A stretch of DNA of 64,000 nt from Comamonas sp. lk (GCF_900564145.1 NZ_UOOB01000001.1:2172754-2236753), one strand, 5' to 3'. Numbered from the stretch's first letter, positions 35,444 to 46,120 are shown. Numbers and translations are program-made. The notes: generated from the letters alone by a model not told the origin.

Positions 35444-37074
35444 GCATGACAGAGAGCCAACCCTTGCTGTCCGTGCGCAATCTGCAGCTGGCCTTTGCCG
35501 GCAAGCCCGTGGTGCGCGATGTGAGTTTCGAGATCGGCGCCGGCGAGAAGCTGGCGCTGGTGGGGGAGTCTGGATCGGGCAAGACGATTACCGCGCTGGC
35601 GCTGCTGCGCCTGGTGGGTGACGCTCAATTGCAAGGCCAAGCCTTGTTTGACGGGCGCGATCTGCTCACATTGTCGGAGCGTCAGATGCGGGCCGTGCGC
35701 GGTGGCGACATCGCCATGACTTTTCAGGAGCCCATGACGGCGCTCAACCCGCTGATGACAGTGGGGGCGCAGATTGCCGAAGTGCTGCAACTCAAGCAGG
35801 CGCTGAGCCCGGCGCAGGCCTGGACGCAGGCGGTGGAGCTGCTGGCCACTACCGGCATTCCCGAGCCGGCGCGCCGCGCCGCCGCCTATGCCCACCAGCT
35901 CAGCGGCGGCCAGCGTCAGCGCGCCATGATTGCCATGGCCCTGGCCAGTCGGCCCAAGCTCTTGCTGGCCGACGAGCCCACCACGGCGCTGGATGTCACG
36001 CTACGCGGCCAGATTCTGGATCTGCTGGGCGATCTGCAGCGCCAGACGGGTATGGCTGTGCTGATCATCACCCACGACCTGAACCTGGTACGCCGCTTTG
36101 CCGACCGGGTGGCGGTGATGGAGCGCGGTCTGCTGGTGGAGCAGGGGCCTGTGGCCGAGGTCATGCAGCAGCCCCGCCATGCCTATACCCGCAAGTTGCT
36201 GGCCAGCCGTCCCCGGCGTGATGTGCTGGAGGGCCCGGTGGCGGAAGGTACCCAGCCGGTGTTGCAAGGCCAGGGCCTGCGGGTGAGCTATCCCACGCCG
36301 CTGCCCGGCATCAAAGGCTGGTTCAAGCAAGGCGAGTTTGTGGCGCTCCAAGCTGCCGATGTCCGCATCCTACCCGGTCGCACCCTGGGGGTGGTGGGGG
36401 AGTCGGGCTCGGGCAAGTCCACGCTGGCCCAGGCGGTTCTGGGCCTGCTGCCTTTTGGCGGCAGCCTGCAGATTGCAGGCCAGCAGTGGCAGCAGCCGGC
36501 CATGCGTAACCTGCCGCATAACCGGGCACTGAGGCGGGTGGTGCAAGTGGTGTTTCAGGACCCGTTTTCCTCGCTGTCGCCGCGTATGACGGTGGAGCAG
36601 ATCGTGGCCGAAGGGCTGTTGGTGCATGCGCCAGAGCTCAGCGATGCCCAGCGCCAGACCCGGGTCGTTGCCGTGCTGGAGGCCGTTGGGCTGACGGAGG
36701 TGCAGTTTCCTGGCCTGCTGGCGCGCTACCCGCATGAATTCTCGGGTGGGCAGCGGCAGCGCCTGGCCATTGCCCGCGCGCTGATTGTGGAGCCCGATCT
36801 ACTGGTGCTTGACGAGCCGACCAGTGCGCTGGACGTGACCATTCAGCAGCAGGTGCTGAGCTTGCTGCAGCGCTTGCAAAAAGAGCGCAGTCTGGCCTAT
36901 CTGCTGATCACCCATGATGTGGACGTGATCCGCGCTATGGCCCACGAGGTGATGGTGATGAAAGATGGGCAGGTGCTGGAAAGCGGCAGCGTGCAACAGG
37001 TGCTGAGCGCACCGCAAAACAGCTACACCCGCAAGCTGGTCGAAGCGGTCGGCGTGCTGGAGCAGACGCTTTAA
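35440..37074 (+). CDS. yejF: Peptide ABC transporter ATP-binding protein, duplicated (YejF-like)
   Basis: A 544-residue protein with two fused ATPase domains. Domain 1 has Walker A GESGSGKT, signature LSGGQRQR and Walker B LLLADEPTTALD; domain 2 has GESGSGKS, FSGGQRQR and LLVLDEPTSALD. The ATG at 35440 overlaps the yejE stop (ATGA), showing translational coupling. It energises the YejBE channel. Confidence 0.95.
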   Translation: MSMTESQPLLSVRNLQLAFAGKPVVRDVSFEIGAGEKLALVGESGSGKTITALALLRLVGDAQLQGQALFDGRDLLTLSERQMRAVRGGDIAMTFQEPMTALNPLMTVGAQIAEVLQLKQALSPAQAWTQAVELLATTGIPEPARRAAAYAHQLSGGQRQRAMIAMALASRPKLLLADEPTTALDVTLRGQILDLLGDLQRQTGMAVLIITHDLNLVRRFADRVAVMERGLLVEQGPVAEVMQQPRHAYTRKLLASRPRRDVLEGPVAEGTQPVLQGQGLRVSYPTPLPGIKGWFKQGEFVALQAADVRILPGRTLGVVGESGSGKSTLAQAVLGLLPFGGSLQIAGQQWQQPAMRNLPHNRALRRVVQVVFQDPFSSLSPRMTVEQIVAEGLLVHAPELSDAQRQTRVVAVLEAVGLTEVQFPGLLARYPHEFSGGQRQRLAIARALIVEPDLLVLDEPTSALDVTIQQQVLSLLQRLQKERSLAYLLITHDVDVIRAMAHEVMVMKDGQVLESGSVQQVLSAPQNSYTRKLVEAVGVLEQTL

Positions 37075-37296
37075 GCCTGGAAACAGTCAAAACTGATAGC
37101 TGCCAGTGCATGAATTTTATCCAATCAACCATGATTTCCTTGCTTTCTTGAAGGGGGATAAGCGCTTTAAGCTCTGTTTTTGATGGGTTTTCTGGGTTTT
37201 TTCAAGAACCCCCATGCAAAAGTCCGAGTTTCTTCGGCGCGAATTCTCTGGCTGTGGCCTAATTGAAGTTTTTCAACCTACCCTTGAGAATCAGAC

Positions 37297-37458
37297 ATGG
37301 GCAATAAGATCGTTACCGAAGCAGACCGCAAGGCCACTCCCCGTCCTCAGACTCCTAACGGCGTGACTCTGCCTACTCCCGGCCGTGGCAACCGCAACAG
37401 CCTGGAGCGTGGTTCGCACACTCGCAGCAAGAAGAACCCTGGCAAGCGCCACGGTTAA
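37297..37458 (+). CDS. Conserved small basic protein, 53 residues
   Basis: A 53-residue frame from the ATG at 37297 to TAA 37456-37458. It begins MGNKIVTEADRKATPRPQTP and ends with a very basic RSKKNPGKRHG; the middle is Pro/Gly/Arg/Asn-rich and likely disordered. Codon use matches highly expressed neighbours and it has its own terminator, so it is probably a real gene. I believe small basic proteins of this kind recur in Comamonadaceae, but no function is known to me. A nucleic-acid-binding role is possible from charge. Confidence 0.65.
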   Translation: MGNKIVTEADRKATPRPQTPNGVTLPTPGRGNRNSLERGSHTRSKKNPGKRHG

Positions 37459-37501
37459 TCAGCAGTCGCGCCAGCGTTGGCTGGTGTTGCCGCAGATTGA
37501 T

Positions 37502-37540
37502 AAAAGCCCTCGATGCCATGCGTCGAGGGCTTTTGTTTTT
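37502..37540 (+). terminator. Terminator after the 53-residue gene
   Basis: Perfect 12-base stem AAAAGCCCTCGA (37502-37513) and TCGAGGGCTTTT (37523-37534) with a 9-base loop and a GTTTTT tail. It may also stop the converging cbpM transcript. Confidence 0.9.
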
Positions 37541-37551
37541 TAGGCCTGGAT

Positions 37552-37881
37552 CTAGCGCTGCAAGGCCTTGAGCTGGCGGCGCAGCTGTTGGACTTCCTCT
37601 ATCAGGTCGGTGGTCAGGGCTGCCAGTTGGGGGTCGGCATCAAAGCTGTGCTCCAGATGGGCCACGCGCCGGGCCCGCACCAGGGTCTGGGCGCTGAAGC
37701 GCCACTGCTCGGCCCCGGAGTTTGATGCCGTGCTGCCGTCATGCGTCAGCACGCCAGTCTGCACATGCTCTATCACCCATTCGGGGCTGGTGCTGCAATG
37801 GCGGGCCAGATCCTGCAGGCTCAGGGCCGCCTGGTCCAGCAGCTCGGCGGCTTCATAAAAAGGGTAGGGTGCGGTGCTCAT
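37552..37881 (-). CDS. cbpM: CbpA modulator, MerR-like
   Basis: A 109-residue CbpM-type protein: N-terminal MerR-like helix-turn-helix (SLQDLARHCSTSPEWVIEHVQTGVL), WRFSAQTLVRARRVAHLEHSFDADPQLAALTTDLIEEVQQLRRQL. In E. coli CbpM binds the J domain of CbpA and inhibits it. The ATG overlaps the cbpA stop by 4 bases (ATGA), so the two are coupled. Confidence 0.9.
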   Translation of the reverse strand: MSTAPYPFYEAAELLDQAALSLQDLARHCSTSPEWVIEHVQTGVLTHDGSTASNSGAEQWRFSAQTLVRARRVAHLEHSFDADPQLAALTTDLIEEVQQLRRQLKALQR

Positions 37882-38873
37882 CGTGATGCTCCTTGGCCTT
37901 GCTGGCGAGCGTCAAAACCGGGGAATGCCTGGGCAAATGCCCGGTAGGCCGCGCGCTGGGCATCGGTTTCGGCTGCGGGAATGGCAATGTCCAGAACCAG
38001 ATACAGGTCGCCGGGCGTGGAGGCCGGCAGGCCCTTGCCCTTGACGCGTAGCTTGCGTCCGGCGCGGTAGCCTGCAGGCACGTTCACTTCCAGCTCGCCG
38101 GCAATGGTCTTGACTTGCACCGGTCCGCCCAGGGCAGCTTCCCAGGGGGCGAGGGCGACATGCTGGTACACATCCTTGCCCTCGGCCCACCAGCGCGGGT
38201 CGCTGACGAAATGCACTTCCAGCAAGATGTCGCCCGCGGGGCCCTTGCCCAGGCCGGCACCGCCCTGGCCGGCCAGCCGAATCATCTGCCCTTCACGCAC
38301 GCCCTTGGGAATGGTGACCTGCAGTTCCTTGTCCTTGTAGATGGGCTGGCCGTACTCGTCGATGGCGGTGGTGCGCAGGTGCAGCGAGCGAACCGCGCCT
38401 TGGTAGCTGTCCTGCAACTCCAGTTCGATGCTGGCGTGCTGATCCTGGCCACGCACATCGGGCGTGGATTGCTCAAAGTCGCCCCGGCTGCCGGTGCGGC
38501 TGCGTCTGGCGCGGGCACCCTGGCCGAACATCTGCGAGAAAAACTCGCTGTAGTCGGCGTCATTGCCGGGGGTGCTGCTATGAAACTGGAAGTCGTGCTG
38601 ATCCCAGTCAGGTGGTGGCTGAAAACCTCCGCTGCCGCCTTGTGCACCGGCGTAACGCGGCGCGTCGGCCATGCTGTCATAGGCGGCGCGTTTTTCAGAG
38701 TCCGAGAGCACGGTATTGGCCTCGTTGAGTTCGGCCATGCGCTGGGCCGCATTCTTTTCCTTGCTGATATCCGGGTGGTATTTGCGGGCCAGTTTGCGAA
38801 AGGCCTTTTTGATGTCGTCAGCGCTGGCGTGCTTGTCCACGCCCAGTATCTGGTAGTAGTCCTTGTGATCCAT
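37878..38873 (-). CDS. cbpA: DnaJ-like co-chaperone, curved-DNA-binding protein
   Basis: About 331 residues from the ATG at 38873 (an in-frame ATG at 38885 is an alternative). J domain at residues 1-70 with the HPD motif (KYHPDISKEKN), then a Gly/Phe-poor linker and two substrate-binding domains (IELELQDSYQGAVRSLHL; GPAGDILLEVHFVSDPRWW; VNVPAGYRAGRKLRVKGKGLP). It lacks the zinc fingers of DnaJ, as CbpA does. It stimulates DnaK. Followed by cbpM in an overlapping pair. Confidence 0.92.
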   Translation of the reverse strand: MDHKDYYQILGVDKHASADDIKKAFRKLARKYHPDISKEKNAAQRMAELNEANTVLSDSEKRAAYDSMADAPRYAGAQGGSGGFQPPPDWDQHDFQFHSSTPGNDADYSEFFSQMFGQGARARRSRTGSRGDFEQSTPDVRGQDQHASIELELQDSYQGAVRSLHLRTTAIDEYGQPIYKDKELQVTIPKGVREGQMIRLAGQGGAGLGKGPAGDILLEVHFVSDPRWWAEGKDVYQHVALAPWEAALGGPVQVKTIAGELEVNVPAGYRAGRKLRVKGKGLPASTPGDLYLVLDIAIPAAETDAQRAAYRAFAQAFPGFDARQQGQGASR

Positions 38874-39145
38874 GGATCCATCCATTGTTGAGTCCGTCGG
38901 AAAGAAAAGGCCGCAGGCGGCGCTCATGCCGCAGTGCAGCACGCTAAACACGCTATGGAAAGCATAGTTCGCCATGCCTGGCGGGACAAGAGCCAAAGCA
39001 GGCGTTGCCAGAGCTCTTGCCGGCAGATATGGAAAAAGTGGGTCGTCCTCTTGTGTATTCAATAGTCGTTACCATCTCAATGAGAGCAGCGCGATGTGCT
39101 GCAACTATCCAGACAGATGCGCCGGGCGGCATGCCGGGCTTGCCA

Positions 39146-39535
39146 ATGACACAAATGCAAAACGATTCAAACGCACAGGGCTGGCAGGTGGTCTGCCTGT
39201 GTGCCGACTGGTGCGGTACCTGCAAGCAGTACCGCCAGCCTTTTGAAGCGCTGGCGGCCCAGTTTCCGCAGATGCGCTTTGTCTGGGTGGATGTGGAGGA
39301 GCGTGAAGATGTGACCGGGGATCTGGACATCGAAACCTTTCCCTCGGTTCTGGTCGCCGACGATGCAAATCAAGCCCGTTTCCTGGGGCCGGTGCTGCCG
39401 CAAATTCAGGTGCTTGCGCGCATGCTGCAGTCCTTGCCCAATGATCCGGCGGCCCGGGCTGCCAACGCTCTGGAAGCCCAGCAATTGCTGCACAGGCTGC
39501 TGGCGGCCAGAGACCTGGACGAAGTCTTGCGTTGA
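39146..39535 (+). CDS. Thioredoxin-like protein
   Basis: About 129 residues if the ATG at 39146 is used; in-frame upstream ATGs would add an unusual extension and no start has a good Shine-Dalgarno site. Single thioredoxin fold with redox centre CADWCGTCKQYRQPFEALA and a cis-Pro region FPSVLV. No signal peptide, so cytosolic. It is divergent from cbpA and lies just upstream of the rimP promoter. Partner unknown. Confidence 0.85.
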   Translation: MTQMQNDSNAQGWQVVCLCADWCGTCKQYRQPFEALAAQFPQMRFVWVDVEEREDVTGDLDIETFPSVLVADDANQARFLGPVLPQIQVLARMLQSLPNDPAARAANALEAQQLLHRLLAARDLDEVLR

Positions 39536-39558
39536 GCCCTGTTTTGTGCAAAGCGTTT

Positions 39559-39587
39559 TTGCGAAAACAACGGTTTGCGGCTACAAT
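39559..39587 (+). promoter_or_regulatory. Sigma-70-type promoter of the rimP-nusA-infB operon
   Basis: TTGCGA (39559-39564), a 17-base spacer and TACAAT (39582-39587) form a near-consensus promoter. Transcription should start near 39594, about 120 bases before rimP and just ahead of a terminator-like hairpin. Confidence 0.6.
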
Positions 39588-39602
39588 CGCTGCTTCACGA
39601 CC

Positions 39603-39634
39603 AAACGGGCGAGTAACTACCGCCCGTTTTTTTT
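39603..39634 (+). terminator. Terminator/attenuator hairpin in the rimP-nusA leader
   Basis: Stem AAACGGGCG (39603-39611) and CGCCCGTTT (39621-39629), 9-base loop, followed by a run of eight T ending at 39634. It has full intrinsic-terminator form yet lies between the predicted promoter and rimP. It may end a short leader RNA, act as a NusA-sensitive attenuator, or terminate the thioredoxin gene transcript. Confidence 0.75.
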
Positions 39635-39712
39635 GGGCAATTCCCTGGTGAATAGCTTGCAACAGCAGCTATTTAGGGATTGGTGGACATTTCGGGACTG
39701 AACTGATTACAC

Positions 39713-40291
39713 GTGGCACTACAGCAAATCGTTGAACAAACCGTGACCGGTCTGGGCTATGACCTGGTTGAAATAGAACGCACTGCGGGCGGCCTATTGC
39801 GCATCACAATTGATTTGCCTTGGCAGGCACCGGTCGAAGGTGCGCCTGTGCTGCCCGAGCAGTTCGTGACCGTGGAAGATTGCGAGAAGGTGACGCGTCA
39901 GCTGCAGTTTGCGCTGGAGGTCGACGGCATCGAGTACGCACGCCTGGAGATTTCCTCTCCGGGTATCGACCGCTTGCTGCGTCACGAACAGGATTTCATC
40001 CGTTTTAACGGTGCTTTGATTGATTTGACCCTGAAGGAGCCCATTGGTGGCGCTGCAGGTGGTCAGGTCAATGCCAATCGTAAAAAATTTCGCGGAACAC
40101 TGGAACGTACGGATGAAGGTGGCTGGCAAATCGTCTGGAGTGACGAGCCGCCCGTCAAGCCGGGCGTACGCGTCAGCAAGAAGCGCGAGCCTGCTCCGTT
40201 GCAGGCTCTGGGGTTTACGCTGGATGAGTTGAGAGACGCTCGTCTGGCCCCCATTGTGAATTTCAAAGGGCGCGCGGCCAAGCCTGTTTAA
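39713..40291 (+). CDS. rimP: Ribosome maturation factor RimP
   Basis: A 192-residue RimP starting with GTG at 39713; no earlier ATG fits and the Shine-Dalgarno site is weak. LGYDLVEIERTAGGLLRITIDLP, VTVEDCEKVTRQLQFAL, YARLEISSPGIDRLLRHEQDFIRFNG are typical. It is needed for 30S subunit maturation. It has an insertion (QAPVEGAPVLP) and a somewhat long C-terminus compared with E. coli. First gene of the nusA operon. Confidence 0.93.
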   Translation: MALQQIVEQTVTGLGYDLVEIERTAGGLLRITIDLPWQAPVEGAPVLPEQFVTVEDCEKVTRQLQFALEVDGIEYARLEISSPGIDRLLRHEQDFIRFNGALIDLTLKEPIGGAAGGQVNANRKKFRGTLERTDEGGWQIVWSDEPPVKPGVRVSKKREPAPLQALGFTLDELRDARLAPIVNFKGRAAKPV

Positions 40292-40374
40292 GGCTGGCTT
40301 GGGTGTCGAGTCGTTGGGACAAAGAGGCCGTCAATGTAATCCTCTTTGTGAGATTGAAATAGGAGAGTCGTCGC

Positions 40375-41862
40375 ATGAATCGCGAACTGTTGATGTTGGT
40401 TGAAGCCATTTCGCGCGAAAAGAACGTGGAGCGCGATGTGGTGTTCGGTGCCGTGGAGTCCGCTCTGGCCCAGGCTACCAAGAAACTGTACCAAGGTGAA
40501 GTAGACATCCGTGTGGCCATTGATCGCGACGGCGGTGACTACGATACTTTCCGTCGTTGGCTCGTCGTGCCCGATGATGCCGGTCTGCAAAACCCGGAAG
40601 CCGAAGAAATGCTGATGGATGCGGAAGACCGCATGCCCGGTATTCAGGTCGGCGAGTACATCGAAGAGCAGATCGAATCGCTGCCCATTGGCCGTATTGG
40701 TGCCATGGCAGCCAAGCAAGTCATCTTGCAGAAGATTCGTGACGCCGAGCGCGAAATGCTGCTCAACGAGTTCCTGGATCGCGGCGACAAAATCTTCACC
40801 GGTACCGTCAAGCGCATGGACAAGGGCGACATCATTGTCGAATCCGGTCGTGTTGAAGGCCGTCTGCGTCGTGGCGAGATGATCCCCAAGGAAAATCTGC
40901 GCAGCGGCGACCGTGTGCGCGCCATGATCATGGAAGTGGATGCCACCTTGCGCGGCGCCCCCATCATCCTGTCGCGTTCGGCCCCTGAATTCATGGTCGA
41001 GCTCTTCCGAAACGAAGTGCCCGAAATTGAACAAGGCCTGCTGGAAATCAAGAGCTGCGCACGTGATGCCGGCTCCCGCGCCAAGATTGCCGTGATCTCT
41101 CACGACAAGCGCGTTGATCCCATCGGCACCTGCGTCGGCGTGCGTGGCACCCGCGTCAATGCCGTGACCAACGAGCTCGCCGGCGAGCGCGTGGACATCG
41201 TGCTGTGGTCTGAAGATCCCGCACAGTTCGTGATCGGTGCTCTGGCTCCTGCCAATGTCTCTTCCATCGTGGTGGACGAGGAAAAGCATGCCATGGACGT
41301 GGTAGTGGACGAGGAGAACCTGGCTATCGCGATTGGTCGTGGTGGTCAGAACGTGCGCCTGGCTTCCGAGCTGACTGGCTGGAAAATTAATATCATGGAC
41401 GCCGTTGAGTCGGCGCAAAAGCAGGAAGACGAGTCCGTAGTGGCCCGTACCCTGTTCATGGAAAAGCTGGATGTGGACGAAGATATCGCCAACATCCTGA
41501 TCGACGAAGGTTTCGAGACCCTGGAAGAAGTGGCCTATGTCCCTCTGCAGGAAATGCTCGAAATCGAATCGTTCGATGAAGAGACGGTGAACGAACTCCG
41601 CAGCCGTGCCAAGGATGCATTGCTGTCGCAGGAAATCGCTCGCGAGGAAAATGTGAGCAAGGCCTCTGAAGATCTGGTGGCACTGGACGGCATCACGCCC
41701 GAAATAGTGAACAAGCTGGCTACTTCAGGTGTGCTCACCCGTGATGATCTTGCCGATCTGGCCATTGACGAGTTGACCGATATCACCGGTCAGACCGCAG
41801 ATGAAGCCAAGGCATTGATCATGAAGGCGCGCGAGCACTGGTTCACCGATGGGCAAGAGTAA
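40375..41862 (+). CDS. nusA: Transcription termination/antitermination factor NusA
   Basis: A 495-residue NusA from the ATG at 40375 after AGGAG. N-terminal RNA-polymerase-binding domain ([31 protein letters not shown]), S1 domain (residues about 135-200), two KH domains ([52 protein letters not shown]) and two C-terminal acidic HhH repeats as in Gram-negative NusA. It modulates pausing and termination, and in E. coli it controls its own operon. Confidence 0.97.
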   Translation: MNRELLMLVEAISREKNVERDVVFGAVESALAQATKKLYQGEVDIRVAIDRDGGDYDTFRRWLVVPDDAGLQNPEAEEMLMDAEDRMPGIQVGEYIEEQIESLPIGRIGAMAAKQVILQKIRDAEREMLLNEFLDRGDKIFTGTVKRMDKGDIIVESGRVEGRLRRGEMIPKENLRSGDRVRAMIMEVDATLRGAPIILSRSAPEFMVELFRNEVPEIEQGLLEIKSCARDAGSRAKIAVISHDKRVDPIGTCVGVRGTRVNAVTNELAGERVDIVLWSEDPAQFVIGALAPANVSSIVVDEEKHAMDVVVDEENLAIAIGRGGQNVRLASELTGWKINIMDAVESAQKQEDESVVARTLFMEKLDVDEDIANILIDEGFETLEEVAYVPLQEMLEIESFDEETVNELRSRAKDALLSQEIAREENVSKASEDLVALDGITPEIVNKLATSGVLTRDDLADLAIDELTDITGQTADEAKALIMKAREHWFTDGQE

Positions 41863-41885
41863 GGTCAGGGAGGTACAGAGCATAT

Positions 41886-44735
41886 ATGTCGAGTAATACG
41901 GTTGCCGAGTTTGCGAAAGAGCTCAACAAGACCCCTGAAACCTTGCTGCAACAGCTCAAGGCGGCAGGGCTGGAAATAGCCAGTGCAGGTGATGCACTGA
42001 CTGAAGGCGACAAGCAACGCTTGCTCAGCCATCTGCAGGCCAGCCACGGAAGTGGCGCCAAGAAAATTACATTGACCAAGAAATCCACCAGCGAAATCAA
42101 GCAGGCGGATGCGACTGGCCGCGCACGAACCATCCAGGTGGAAGTGCGCAAGAAGCGTACCTTTGTCAAGCGGGAAGACACACCCGCAGAAGCCCAGGCC
42201 AATGCTGAAAGCATGGCCAAGGCAGTGCAGGAACGTGCCGCTGCTCAAGAGCTGGTACGTCGTGAAGAAGTTGCTCGCCATGAGGTAGAGCATTTGCGCC
42301 ATCAGGAAGTGGAATTGGCCAAAGAACGTCAAGAGCGCGAAGAGCGCGAGCGCCGTGAGCGCGAAGCTGAAGAGCGTGCAGCTGCCTACGCAGCTGCAGA
42401 AGTAGCCAAGGTTGCTGAAGCCAAGGCTGCAAAGGAAGAAGTCAAGCGTGAGCATGCTGCTGGTGCAGCTGCTCGTGCTGCTGCACAAGCCGAGGCTCGC
42501 GCCAAGGCTGAGGCGGAGTCCAAGGCGAAGGCCGAGGAAGAAGCCGGTCGTGCCAAGGACCTCGATGACCGCCGCCGCAAGGCATTGGCTGAAGCTGAAG
42601 CGATCCGCGCCATGATGGCCGCACCCAAAAAGGTGCTGGTTGCCAAGAAGCCGGAAGAGCCCAAGAAGGTTGCACCTGCTGCAACCACGGCGGACGCCAA
42701 GAAGAATGCACCCAAGACCGGCGCTGCCGGTGCAGGTGCTAATTCTGGCAACGCCGGGGCACGCAACGCCAATGCTGGTGGCAAGGAAGTCAAGTCGGCC
42801 AAGCTCTCCTCGAGCTGGTCCAACGACGCCAACGGCAAGAAAAAGGAAATCAAGACCCGTGGCGACAGCTCCGGTGGCGTGGGTTCCCGTTCTAACTGGC
42901 GTGGTGGCTCCAAGGGCGGCCGTCGTGGCGGCCGTGGCGACGATCAGCAACACCAGCAGCACGCACCAGCCGAGTTCCGCTCCATTGAGGTGCACGTGCC
43001 CGAAACCATCACCGTGGCCGAACTGGCCCACAAGATGGCGATCAAGGCATCGGAAGTCATCAAGGTACTGATGAAGATGGGCCAGATGGTCACCATCAAT
43101 CAGCCGTTGGACCAAGACACCGCCATGATCGTGGTGGAAGAAATGGGCCACGTGGCCAAGGTTGCCGCACTGGACGACCTGGAAGCCTTCACGGACGACG
43201 AAGTTTCTCAGTCGGAAGCCGAAGCTCTGCCTCGCGCTCCTGTGGTGACCGTCATGGGTCACGTGGACCACGGCAAGACCTCGCTGCTGGACTACATCCG
43301 TCGCACCAAGGTGGCGTCGGGCGAAGCGGGTGGTATTACCCAGCACATCGGTGCCTACCATGTGACTACGCCTCGCGGCATCGTTACCTTCCTGGACACT
43401 CCCGGTCACGAGGCCTTCACGGCCATGCGTGCTCGCGGTGCACAGGCAACCGATATCGTGATTCTGGTGGTTGCTGCCGACGACGGCGTGATGCCTCAGA
43501 CCAAGGAAGCCATCAAGCACGCCAAGGCGGCTGGTGTTCCCATGGTGGTGGCCATCACCAAGTCGGACAAGCCCGATGCCAACGCAGACCGCGTCAAGCA
43601 AGAGCTGGTGACCGAGCAGGTGTTGCCTGAAGAGTACGGTGGCGATTCGCCTTTCGTGTCCGTGTCTTCCAAGACCGGCATGGGCATCGACGAGCTGCTC
43701 GAGCAAGTGCTGCTGCAAGCCGAAGTGCTGGAACTCAAGGCCCCGGTGGAAGCCGCTGCCAAGGGTATCGTGATCGAAGCCCAGCTGGACAAGGGTCGCG
43801 GTACCGTGGCTACGGTGCTGGTGCAGTCCGGTACGCTGAAGGTTGGCGATGTGGTGCTGGCTGGCCAGACCTATGGCCGCGTGCGTGCCATGCTGGATGA
43901 AGACGGCAAGCAGACCAAGTCGGCTGGTCCTTCGATTCCAGTGGAAATCCAGGGTCTGAGCGAAGTGCCACAGGCTGGTGATGACTTCATGGTGCTGGCT
44001 GACGAACGCCGTGCCCGTGAAATCGCAACCTACCGTGCAGGCAAGTTCCGTCACACCAAGCTGGCCAAGCAACAAGCGGCCAAGCTGGAAAACATGTTCG
44101 CCGAAATGAGTGCTGGCGATGTGCAGACACTGCCCATCATCATCAAGGCCGACATGCAGGGTTCGCAAGAAGCACTGGGCGGCTCGCTGCTCAAGCTCTC
44201 GACCGACGAGATCAAGGTGCAACTGGTGTACTCCGGCGTGGGTGGTATCAGCGAATCCGACATCAACCTGGCGATCGCCTCCAAGGCCATCGTGATCGGT
44301 TTCAACGTGCGTGCAGACGCCCAGGCCCGTAAGACGGCCGAAGGCAATGGCGTGGACGTTCGCTACTACAACATCATTTACGACGCCGTAGATGAAGTGA
44401 AGGCTGCGATGTCCGGCATGCTGGCCCCCGAGAAGCGCGAAGAGATCATCGGTATGGCCGAGATCCGCACGGTGTTCGTGGCAACCAAGATCGGTACGAT
44501 TGCGGGTTCCTACATCACTCAAGGTCATGTCACCCGTGGTGCACATTTCCGTCTGCTGCGCGACAACGTGGTCATCTACTCGGGCGAAATCGAATCGCTG
44601 CGCCGTCTGAAGGACGACGTCAAGGAAGTCAAGGAAGGCTTCGAGTGCGGTATCAAGCTCAAGAACTACAGCGACATTCGTGAGAACGATATGCTCGAAG
44701 TGTTCGAGATCAAGGAAATCGCCCGCACCTTGTGA
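41886..44735 (+). CDS. infB: Translation initiation factor IF-2
   Basis: A 949-residue IF-2: N-terminal IF2_N motif ([23 protein letters not shown]), a long charged Ala/Lys/Glu linker (residues about 85-360), a second IF2_N, then the GTPase domain with [20 protein letters not shown] and NKSD-like TKSDKPDA, and domains II-IV. It delivers fMet-tRNA to the 30S subunit. A CGGGAGGTACAGAG-type site precedes the ATG. Operon with nusA. Confidence 0.97.
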   Translation: MSSNTVAEFAKELNKTPETLLQQLKAAGLEIASAGDALTEGDKQRLLSHLQASHGSGAKKITLTKKSTSEIKQADATGRARTIQVEVRKKRTFVKREDTPAEAQANAESMAKAVQERAAAQELVRREEVARHEVEHLRHQEVELAKERQEREERERREREAEERAAAYAAAEVAKVAEAKAAKEEVKREHAAGAAARAAAQAEARAKAEAESKAKAEEEAGRAKDLDDRRRKALAEAEAIRAMMAAPKKVLVAKKPEEPKKVAPAATTADAKKNAPKTGAAGAGANSGNAGARNANAGGKEVKSAKLSSSWSNDANGKKKEIKTRGDSSGGVGSRSNWRGGSKGGRRGGRGDDQQHQQHAPAEFRSIEVHVPETITVAELAHKMAIKASEVIKVLMKMGQMVTINQPLDQDTAMIVVEEMGHVAKVAALDDLEAFTDDEVSQSEAEALPRAPVVTVMGHVDHGKTSLLDYIRRTKVASGEAGGITQHIGAYHVTTPRGIVTFLDTPGHEAFTAMRARGAQATDIVILVVAADDGVMPQTKEAIKHAKAAGVPMVVAITKSDKPDANADRVKQELVTEQVLPEEYGGDSPFVSVSSKTGMGIDELLEQVLLQAEVLELKAPVEAAAKGIVIEAQLDKGRGTVATVLVQSGTLKVGDVVLAGQTYGRVRAMLDEDGKQTKSAGPSIPVEIQGLSEVPQAGDDFMVLADERRAREIATYRAGKFRHTKLAKQQAAKLENMFAEMSAGDVQTLPIIIKADMQGSQEALGGSLLKLSTDEIKVQLVYSGVGGISESDINLAIASKAIVIGFNVRADAQARKTAEGNGVDVRYYNIIYDAVDEVKAAMSGMLAPEKREEIIGMAEIRTVFVATKIGTIAGSYITQGHVTRGAHFRLLRDNVVIYSGEIESLRRLKDDVKEVKEGFECGIKLKNYSDIRENDMLEVFEIKEIARTL

Positions 44736-44750
44736 GCGCTGTAATTTCTA

Positions 44751-45128
44751 ATGGCTACTCGTAAGAAATCTGCTGCGCCTAACCGCAGCTTCAAAGTCTC
44801 CGACCAGATCCAGCGTGATCTGTCGGAGCTGATCGCCCGCGAGTTGAAGGACCCGCGTGTTGGCATGGTCACGCTGCAAAGCGTGGAGGTAACTCCTGAC
44901 TATGCCCACGCCAAGGTGTTCTTCAGCTTGCTGGTAGGTGATCCTGAACAAACCCAAATGGCGCTCAACCAGGCTGCAGGCTTTCTGCGCAACGGCCTGT
45001 TCAAGCGCCTGCACATTCACACCGTGCCCACACTGCATTTCATCTACGACCGCACCACCGAGCGTGCTGCCGATATGAATGCCTTGATTGCCAAGGCAGT
45101 GGCGTCGCGCGGACCTGAAGAAGGCTAA
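44751..45128 (+). CDS. rbfA: 30S ribosome-binding factor A
   Basis: A 125-residue Rbf[50 protein letters not shown] and a KH-like fold ending [23 protein letters not shown]. It acts in 16S rRNA 5'-end maturation and cold adaptation. It begins 15 bases after infB and lies 4 bases before the truB start. Confidence 0.95.
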   Translation: MATRKKSAAPNRSFKVSDQIQRDLSELIARELKDPRVGMVTLQSVEVTPDYAHAKVFFSLLVGDPEQTQMALNQAAGFLRNGLFKRLHIHTVPTLHFIYDRTTERAADMNALIAKAVASRGPEEG

Positions 45129-45132
45129 GCAC

Positions 45133-46095
45133 ATGAACGCCCCTCGCACCCGGGTGCAGCGGCGCCCTGTGCATGGGGTGTTGCTGCTCGACAAACCGCT
45201 GGGATGGTCCAGCAATGATATTTTGCAGAAGGTCAAGTGGCTGCTGCGCGCCGAAAAGGCCGGGCATACCGGCACGCTTGACCCGCTGGCCAGTGGCGTG
45301 CTGCCGCTGTGCTTTGGCGCTGCAACCAAATTCAGTCAGCTCCAGCTGGAAGCTGAAAAAACATACGAAGCCATTGCCCGACTGGGCCAGACCACGACTA
45401 CGGCCGATGCCGAAGGTGATGTGGTGCGCGAGCGTGCTGTCGATCTGGCAGCTATCACGCCGGAGCGTCTGGCAGCTGTCCAGGCGCAGTTCACGGGGGA
45501 TATTCAGCAAGTGCCCCCCATGCACAGTGCGCTCAAGAAAGACGGCAAGGCTTTATACGAATACGCCCGCGCAGGCGTAGAGGTTGAGCGTCCCGCACGC
45601 AATGTCACGATCCATGCACTGGAACTGACGCTGACGCAGGATGATCAAGCGTATCCAGCTATCAAGATGAGAGTGTCCTGCAGCAAGGGGACCTACATCC
45701 GTACGCTGGGTGAAGACGTGGGTGAGGCGCTGGGTTTCGGCGCACACCTGCGTTTTTTGCGCCGTGTGGAAACCGGTGGCATTGATGTCTCGCGCTGCGT
45801 GACATTGCAGGCGCTGGAAGCCATGAGTGAAGAGGACCGTCTGGCGCAGGTATTGCCTGCGCAGGCGCTGCTGCATCGCCATGCAGTTGTCACTTTGTCC
45901 GAAGAGGATGCGAGACGATTTTTGTCAGGCATGCGTCGCAGAGGGACTTGGCCTGACGCCAAGGCTGTGGCCGTGTATGGTGAGCGTCCGCAAGCCCTTT
46001 TGGGGGTCGGCCGTGTGGAGCAAGGGGAGCTGATTCCCGAGCGCCTGCTCAGTCCGCTCGAAATTCAACAGATTTTGGAAGGCACGCCGCAATAA
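45133..46095 (+). CDS. truB: tRNA pseudouridine-55 synthase
   Basis: About 320 residues from the ATG at 45133, following GAAGG. Catalytic Asp in [21 protein letters not shown]; further motifs [41 protein letters not shown] and [16 protein letters not shown]. It makes pseudouridine 55 in the T loop of tRNAs. Part of the nusA-infB operon. Confidence 0.96.
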   Translation: MNAPRTRVQRRPVHGVLLLDKPLGWSSNDILQKVKWLLRAEKAGHTGTLDPLASGVLPLCFGAATKFSQLQLEAEKTYEAIARLGQTTTTADAEGDVVRERAVDLAAITPERLAAVQAQFTGDIQQVPPMHSALKKDGKALYEYARAGVEVERPARNVTIHALELTLTQDDQAYPAIKMRVSCSKGTYIRTLGEDVGEALGFGAHLRFLRRVETGGIDVSRCVTLQALEAMSEEDRLAQVLPAQALLHRHAVVTLSEEDARRFLSGMRRRGTWPDAKAVAVYGERPQALLGVGRVEQGELIPERLLSPLEIQQILEGTPQ

Positions 46096-46120
46096 CGAAT
46101 TGCGGCAATGGGAAAACATT

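Noticed and set aside
37140..37210. Possible hairpin around GGGTTTTTTCAAGAACCC after yejF
   Set aside because: Stem of about five pairs only; a terminator is plausible but not supported well enough.
41865..44546. An 893-codon minus-strand frame opposite infB
   Set aside because: Antisense shadow of infB; repetitive His/Gly/Leu-rich product with no homology signal.
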